A program made the position numbers and the translations under genes. The notes beneath the pieces are model-generated. The model did no database searches. It was not told the origin of the DNA and saw only the letters and a program-made list of their open reading frames with translations. DNA of 64,000 bases from Mesodorylaimus sp. YZB2_4. Lineage: Eukaryota; Nematoda; Enoplea; Dorylaimida; Dorylaimidae. The DNA is taken from the NCBI GenBank assembly GCA_030248295.1, contig JASANH010001308.1:62001-126000 (forward strand). The letters run 5' to 3'. This document shows positions 58,514 through 64,000 of this stretch, piece after piece. Numbering within the stretch: position 1 is the first letter of the stretch; each line of letters begins with the position of its first letter.

Positions 58514-59922
58514 ATGTATCCTGATTTGACCGCAAGTCTTCGTCAAGATATCCGAAAATTGGCTCGAAATGAACTTTACTTCATCCGTGATCATTCTACT
58601 GCAGACGGCTCGTTTCTGCTTTATCACTTTATCAGTTCGTATTTACGGAGTCCAGAAAATGCGCAAGTTTACGTTTTGGCTCTGAATCACACTATTGCAC
58701 ATTATAAAGTCGTTTTGGCTAAACTGGGCGTTCAGTTACAACGACAGATAGATGGTAATCGATGCAGGTTCTTGGATTTTTCTTATTTTTTCTCGATGGC
58801 CGACGAATCTAAAAATACCGAAGCATCATGGTTTCGATTTGGTATCGGAGATGGACCGTCGACCACCGAGTCAGACACTGACATGGAGGAAGCGGTGAGG
58901 CTGTTGTATTTTCATGTCAAAAACGAAATCTCGGCAATGATCGGCCAGAAATCGATCTCTGATTCGAGACCACCATTCTTGATCGTTATCGATTCGTTAA
59001 GTTCTTTGTTGGATTTTAAAGTCCCGGTCAAGTGCGTTATTCAGTTTGTCCAATATCTGCGGAACTTCGGGCATGAACACGGTGTGTCATTTGCGATTTT
59101 GGCAAAAACCGATGAACGATTTCGGGCATCAGTTTGTGAAGATCGGGTTATTTCGGCTTTCGATCAATTGGCTGCATTCGTGTTGGAGTGGGGGTCGAGT
59201 ACATTTGAGAAGACTGTGCTGTTTGATGTGAAACCGTTAGCTACCGGCTGGTCTCAGGATGTTCACGGGCAGGTAAGGAAGAATGCCATTTTGAATCTCA
59301 GACCAGCAGGGGATGGTTGAATCAGAGGTGAGGAAGTCCCCAATGGTCCAATGATGAGACTGGTCCTTCCCAAGGTTCGGTTAGCGAATGGAAGCCTAAT
59401 GTCACCTTTAGCCCGTGACAAAAGCACAATTAGGGCTGCTATCATTATCATTATTTTGAGCTGATGTTGCTGTTGCCTCCTCATCGCTACTGCTTCATGC
59501 TGGATCAGAGTGTATCTAGCGTGCTTATGCATATGTATTCGTAGAATCCCGATGCCTCAATGTCGGTATTGCAATCGGGATCCCGACCTATTTCTAGGTT
59601 AGAAGGTATCCGTAGCAGGGCAGTGGCTCCATGGTCTTGGGACTATTGGTTCTTGGCAGTGGTCTGCTACGCTTCCATGAATTTAGTTGGTTGATGGTCT
59701 TGTTTGTCCTTCTGATGATCACTCTTAAACTCACGTCTTTTACAGTAAGTCGCGTCAAATCAGCGTCTGACTTTTCAGGTATCCATTCGGGAAATCAACA
59801 ACTTCGATGTCGATGATCCATCCAAGAACGTGCCTGAAACCGAAACACGACTTCTCTTCAAGTTGGGTGATCGAAATGTGAAATTCATGGCGCCTGGCTT
59901 AGTTCCAAGGATCGGAGTTTGA
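58514..59922 (+). CDS. elp6: Elongator complex protein 6
   Basis: Two exons, 58514-59272 and 59779-59922, joined in phase 0 (CAGGTAAG..TTTTCAG), 300 residues. ELP6 is a RecA-fold subunit of the Elp456 ring of Elongator, which modifies wobble uridines of tRNAs. Marks include DGSFLLYHFISSYLRS near the N-terminus, QVYVLALNHTIAHYKVVLAK, FLIVIDSLSSLLDFKVPVKC, FVQYLRNFGHEHGVSFAIL, VLEWGSSTFEKTVLF and the end HGQVSIREINNFD..LFKLGDRNVKFMAPG. The intron phase and the VxGQ-VxIxxI join support the splice. The P-loop is not canonical, as is usual for this subunit. Confidence 0.9.
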
Positions 59923-61177
59923 GCTGCTGATGCTGGTGATTGGGCTGCAATGTGGGCGAACGTCGATTGAAAGGTGTCTTTACTTTTTAGTGACCTATGC
60001 AACAGTCTCTGGACGAAGGGTTGTTTGACTCTGCCTCTCGCTTAGGTGATGCGAGTACCGGAAGGTGATTAATGGTTCCGTCCAACAGGGCTTCGGGTTA
60101 AGAGGCTATACAAACAAATGCGACGTGACTCGTCTCATGCCTCGAGTTGGCAAGCCATTCCATCCTGCTTATGTTCGTAATTTACGTCCACTCGAGGGTG
60201 ATACGACATTGCGCACGAAATGACTTGCTCGGCCGCAAACCTAGCGTGAGAGGCAGGCGCCTAACCCACCCAGGAGCCCGGCAATGCCCAGACTTGCACC
60301 TGGGTGGTGAATCATACAGGATCTGAGACGGCAGACGCCTGTGCCCCCCAGGCCGGGACTAACTCCTAAGCATGTCGTATACTGATTACGTAAGGATTTA
60401 GGTTTCCTTACTCGTCATGGGCTGCTCCCTTCACTCTGCCTTACGATCGTTGGGTCTATTGGACTTGCTGATGCTCCTTGGATTTTCTAACTGATTCGCG
60501 AGCATCAGGCACTGCTGGCCCAGTGCTGACCTGTAACGATTAGACGGCAAATGAGCACGAACCGAATTACAGGGGAGAAAGCTTTTGAGATTACTCCATC
60601 TTTAGTGTCTTTTCATTCCTCACTTAGGTTTGTCTTGTCTGGTGCTGTTCATGGAAGAAAGTGAATGTCATTGCCACTTAGCAAGGTCATTCCTATTACC
60701 TCTCGCTGCTAATGGGCCTCGTTACCCAAATTACATGGCCCGTGCCTTTTGCTTCTCGAACTCGTTTCTAGATTTTATCTCGAAGAAATCTCTCACTTTG
60801 GTCCCGAAGATGCTCGTTTTCTTTTATAAATCGCATTTCTAATCACCTGCCCACACATTCTGAAACGCTAATGAAAGGCAGCAGTTAATGGCAGCTTGCC
60901 TTCCGACTCTGAAATTATCACCTCACTGCAGCTATGTGGCAAACTACCAGACCAAGGCGTGAAGAGTAGGAGGGAGTGCTATGCCACCCCTGACCTCGCA
61001 CACGGGATTCGAAAGACTGGCGCTACCTTGACAACGGATGAGTTAGGACAATGCCTTGGGCTCACTAATGACATGCGTATGACTGAGGGAGCACTAAACG
61101 ACCCTAGCGCGTCTTTGCCTTTGCTTAAGCGGAGAAGGGAAGGAACATTGTCTGGAAACATCCTTGAACTTATCGAA
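59923..61177. other. Intergenic DNA with a SINE remnant
   Basis: On the minus strand, 60190-60290 shows a decayed family-B SINE 5' end (the reverse complement reads GTTAGGCGCCTGCCTCTCACGC). The frame leading into the 7TM receptor stays open from 60896 to 61177, but it lacks membrane segments and may be 5' untranslated sequence. Confidence 0.4.
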
Positions 61178-62260
61178 ATGAATAACAGCAGTGCACTAAC
61201 GATAAGCCATGGCTTGTGCGAACAAGCAAAGAGGATCACGGGTACTCATCAAATGACCATCATCTTGGCTTTGGAAATCGTCTTTGGTGTCTTCGCTGTA
61301 TTCCCTAATCTGCTCACTATAACTTTACTTTGGCGTGTTAGAGTATTTCATTTGAATCTTCGCCTTCTATTGGCTCATTTCAGTGTCGATCTGACACTCT
61401 ATTCGATCACCCTCGCTGAAAAAGCCCTTCGTCGATTGGTGACCCCGGTGTGTAAGTTAAGCATGTATTTGCGACCATGTATTGCGGCCGAATGGGCCTA
61501 TACTATACCACTGCACAATGCTATGCTGGCATTGGTGGTTCTTATAGTGGAACGGTTGTACGCCACAGTTCGATTTGGTGGTTACGATCACGGGAGCAAG
61601 TATCCTTACTGGGCTGTGGTCCTGCTGGCTTGCTCGTGGGCGAGTACTTTGGCAATACAACTCTCAAATTACGCTAGTACACCAGAGGGCGTTGTGGTTC
61701 CTGTATGCGAAATCGGCTTGCTAGCAAATCCATCTCACATGGGTTCAGTTATTGCTACATTCGTGTCATTGGAGAGCGTGGCTACTGTCTTGATCGTATT
61801 CATATTCATCTATAATCGAGTCTTGTTACGTCGAATGGGCACGAATCGTTCTCAATTCAATTTGTCCTCACGTTTTCAAGTAGATCAGAATGTCAGGCTC
61901 AATGTGGCTCTACTCCCCTCCGCTATCCTGCACATCATCTGCTACTTACCCAACTACGTGTTCTTATTCTTCACCTTGATCAACTCCACACCGGGATACG
62001 TGGAGACACGGGCCTGGCTCGTGCATTTGTCTTTTCTTTGGCGCATTTTCTTCGCTTGTGTACACCCTGTCCTCTTGATCACCTTAAATCCGAATTTGAA
62101 GAAGGAATATCGCAAGAATAGGCTAGGTCGCTGTCTCTGTCATCTCTTCGGATGCCATAAGATGAACAAAGCTGTAGATGCAGTCGTGAATAGTACTCAT
62201 GTTACGAGTGCCCATTTTAGGTATCTGGAGAAAGCTTGGGGTGTTATGGGGCAGAACTGA
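61178..62260 (+). CDS. Sra/Srab-like 7TM chemoreceptor
   Basis: A single exon of 360 codons from the ATG at 61178 (MNNSSALTIS, a glycosylation site before TM1). Seven hydrophobic segments follow. Marks are TIILALEIVFGVFAVFPNLL in TM1, LALVVLIVERLYATVRFGGY at the end of TM3, LLRRMGTNRSQFNLSSRFQV in the third inner loop, and HPVLLITLNPNLKKEYRK after TM7. The ER.YAT motif and the LSxRFQ..N loop match nematode Sra/Srab/Sre-like serpentine receptors, which are chemosensory GPCRs. The frame is open 282 bp further upstream. It is not closely related to the Srx-like trio. The subfamily name is tentative. Confidence 0.8.
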   Translation: MNNSSALTISHGLCEQAKRITGTHQMTIILALEIVFGVFAVFPNLLTITLLWRVRVFHLNLRLLLAHFSVDLTLYSITLAEKALRRLVTPVCKLSMYLRPCIAAEWAYTIPLHNAMLALVVLIVERLYATVRFGGYDHGSKYPYWAVVLLACSWASTLAIQLSNYASTPEGVVVPVCEIGLLANPSHMGSVIATFVSLESVATVLIVFIFIYNRVLLRRMGTNRSQFNLSSRFQVDQNVRLNVALLPSAILHIICYLPNYVFLFFTLINSTPGYVETRAWLVHLSFLWRIFFACVHPVLLITLNPNLKKEYRKNRLGRCLCHLFGCHKMNKAVDAVVNSTHVTSAHFRYLEKAWGVMGQN

Positions 62261-64000
62261 AAATGACAACGGGAAATGAGATCTCTCTGAACTAGTTTAT
62301 AGTGTGGCCAATTTGCATGGCTCATGGTTCTGGTTTTGGTCCGGTCCCCTACTGTATGCTGTACATGGCTGATCTGCTATATTTTTCAGTACGGTTCGCA
62401 ATCAGAATAGTGCTCCTCACCGTCTTTGATAAGTTTCGTGAAGATCAAGCGTAGAACTTTGAATTTTTAAACCAGTTCCCCTGTTTCCATGCTGATGAAG
62501 TTTGCTCATTATTCTTTTGCTGTCCATCGCTAATATCGTTAATGAATGCTTATCTTGTTTGGCTGTGTACACGTGACATCGTGAAACATGAGTGCTAAAG
62601 CTATTTACATAAGAGCACCTTGGACCTCTGACGTCGTTGGCACCTATCATGTCCGAGCATCCGCAATGCGGAGCGCCTCAACACACGTTATCGGGCAGCC
62701 GAACGGCTGACTGACTCTGCGAAAGCGTAGTTCTAGAGGCAAAATGTTATCTTTAGGGCAGGTTTCAGAAAAAAAGCACAGCAGCCAACCTTTTAGAAAC
62801 AGCATGAATTTTCATCCTACTGTTCCACAGGAAGGACATGACCAGAAATATTTAGCCACAAAAGTCGACTGTCTAGCCGCAACCTACTGTATTATCATAA
62901 AGCTCAGGCACAGCAGAAACAGCCGTCGCCTTCTGTCGCTGGCAATTCGAGCAATGTCTTTTGTGATTTGAAGCAGACAGGTCCAATTAGTTACCAGTGG
63001 TTAAAATAGCGGACTGAAGCGTACTCCCACATCTGTGCAATCAGGGGTGCTCGAAGGTACAGTCACGATCTGGCCAAATAGGGCTTTATCCAGTTTGTCG
63101 AATTTCCTGACTACATTGATCAGTCAAATATGCAGATTAGAAACACACAGGAATCGCGACTATTGACTCTCGCTTTCACTATGCGAACAAGCTCTTATGA
63201 GAAGTCTTAGTTGGCTGGAGGCCGTCTGGCCTCAGAGTTTCGCAAAGTAGTATGGCTCAAAGAGTTCACGCAGTCAAAAACTGAACCTACTTTTTACAGC
63301 TTACTACTTTAGTTTTTCTCATCTTCTTGAGGAACAGCGCGAATCACACTGGATCTACAGTAGCCAGCAAAGGAACAAGCTTTCAAATCATCGTTTTACT
63401 CTCTGTAGATACGATACCTGGTCACACTGTACTACATCATGCGTGGCACGAATGACCACAGATGCACTTTGTGACCTCATAAGGATTACTGAATTTGCAA
63501 CTGGGGAGGCAAAATAGGCGCTCTAGATTTTTCTACGGATAGAATCCCGCTTTTCAATAGTTCAACGGATCAGCATATGCGCAATCACTTTCAATGTCCA
63601 AATTGTACCAGTTTCCCCTGCCATTTCGGTATCGGCTCGTTACGATGCGAAAGAATCCATACTCGCCCTAACGACACATGTGAAGTAATAGATTCAGTTA
63701 GCCGGCGTGTTGTCAGCTTACCCATTGCGATCCCCATGAATTACGGCCAATCCAGTATTCAGTTTTGGTTTGTGGGTCTACACCCCAGCCAACGACAGAG
63801 ATGATATGATTTATCTAAAATACACCGTAGAAGCAGTAAAGCCAGGAGAGATTTCTTGCGCAAATGTATCATTTTGGCTGCAATGCCTTTTTTTCTCCCG
63901 CCAATCTCAATCTCAGCATCTCAGTCGATCAGTCATGTCAGTCGATTCATAATTGGATAAGGACTTGTATCTACTCTTCATCGTTATCACCCATCCATAT
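62261..64000. other. Intergenic DNA, possible exon near the right edge
   Basis: No firm gene. Overlapping frames at 63577-63804 and 63770-63952 include THTCEVID-like text and [20 protein letters not shown]. They could be exon pieces of a gene reaching past the window, but no splice pattern or family was recognised. Confidence 0.3.

Noticed and set aside
1-64000. CRISPR array, bacterial operon or prophage
   Set aside because: Spliceosomal introns throughout, animal protein families and no regularly spaced direct repeats.

Overview
The window looks like nuclear DNA from a nematode. The evidence is the gene families: three near-identical Srx-like 7TM chemoreceptors and one Sra/Srab-like 7TM receptor, a cuticlin-type ZP-domain protein, a small secreted Cys-x3-Cys protein of a nematode type, a fast-evolving C-type lectin, and short GT..AG introns ending in TTTCAG. 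The species and clade cannot be fixed from sequence alone. Genes are well spaced and much of the DNA is transposon-derived: a broken LINE, two terminal-inverted-repeat (TIR) DNA elements, several tRNA-derived SINE copies and other dispersed repeats.

Layout. 1.4-9.8 kb: a Cys-loop (nicotinic-type) receptor subunit on +, with an in-frame stop in exon 2 and two candidate TM3-TM4 terminal exons separated by a nest of transposons. 10.4-11.6 kb: a two-exon gene on - that resembles scramblase/Tubby-C proteins. 14.5-16.7 kb: LEO1, a PAF1-complex subunit, in five exons on -. It is head to head, 194 bp apart, with a single-pass membrane protein carrying an FDNPIY motif (16.9-18.2 kb, +). 19.4-20.6 kb: a five-exon secreted Cys-rich protein with a decayed partial copy at 21.8-22.1 kb. 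23-38.6 kb: the three single-exon Srx-like receptors on -, separated by gene-poor repeat DNA. 39.3-42.1 kb: a SWIM zinc-finger gene and a decayed partial copy.

44.2-62.3 kb is gene-dense: a membrane-anchored cuticlin-like ZP protein (8 exons), a two-domain Ly6/activin-receptor-like membrane protein, an organic anion transporter of the SLCO/OATP family (8 exons), a secreted C-type-lectin-like protein, a secreted VWC plus trypsin-like protein whose catalytic residues all appear lost, ELP6 (a subunit of Elongator, which modifies tRNA), and the Sra/Srab-like receptor.

There is no operon-like functional unit. The themes are membrane receptors and sensory 7TM proteins, cuticle and secreted proteins, and two housekeeping chromatin/tRNA factors. 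Exon structures were assembled by eye from splice-site phase, reading-frame continuity and family alignment; no search was run.
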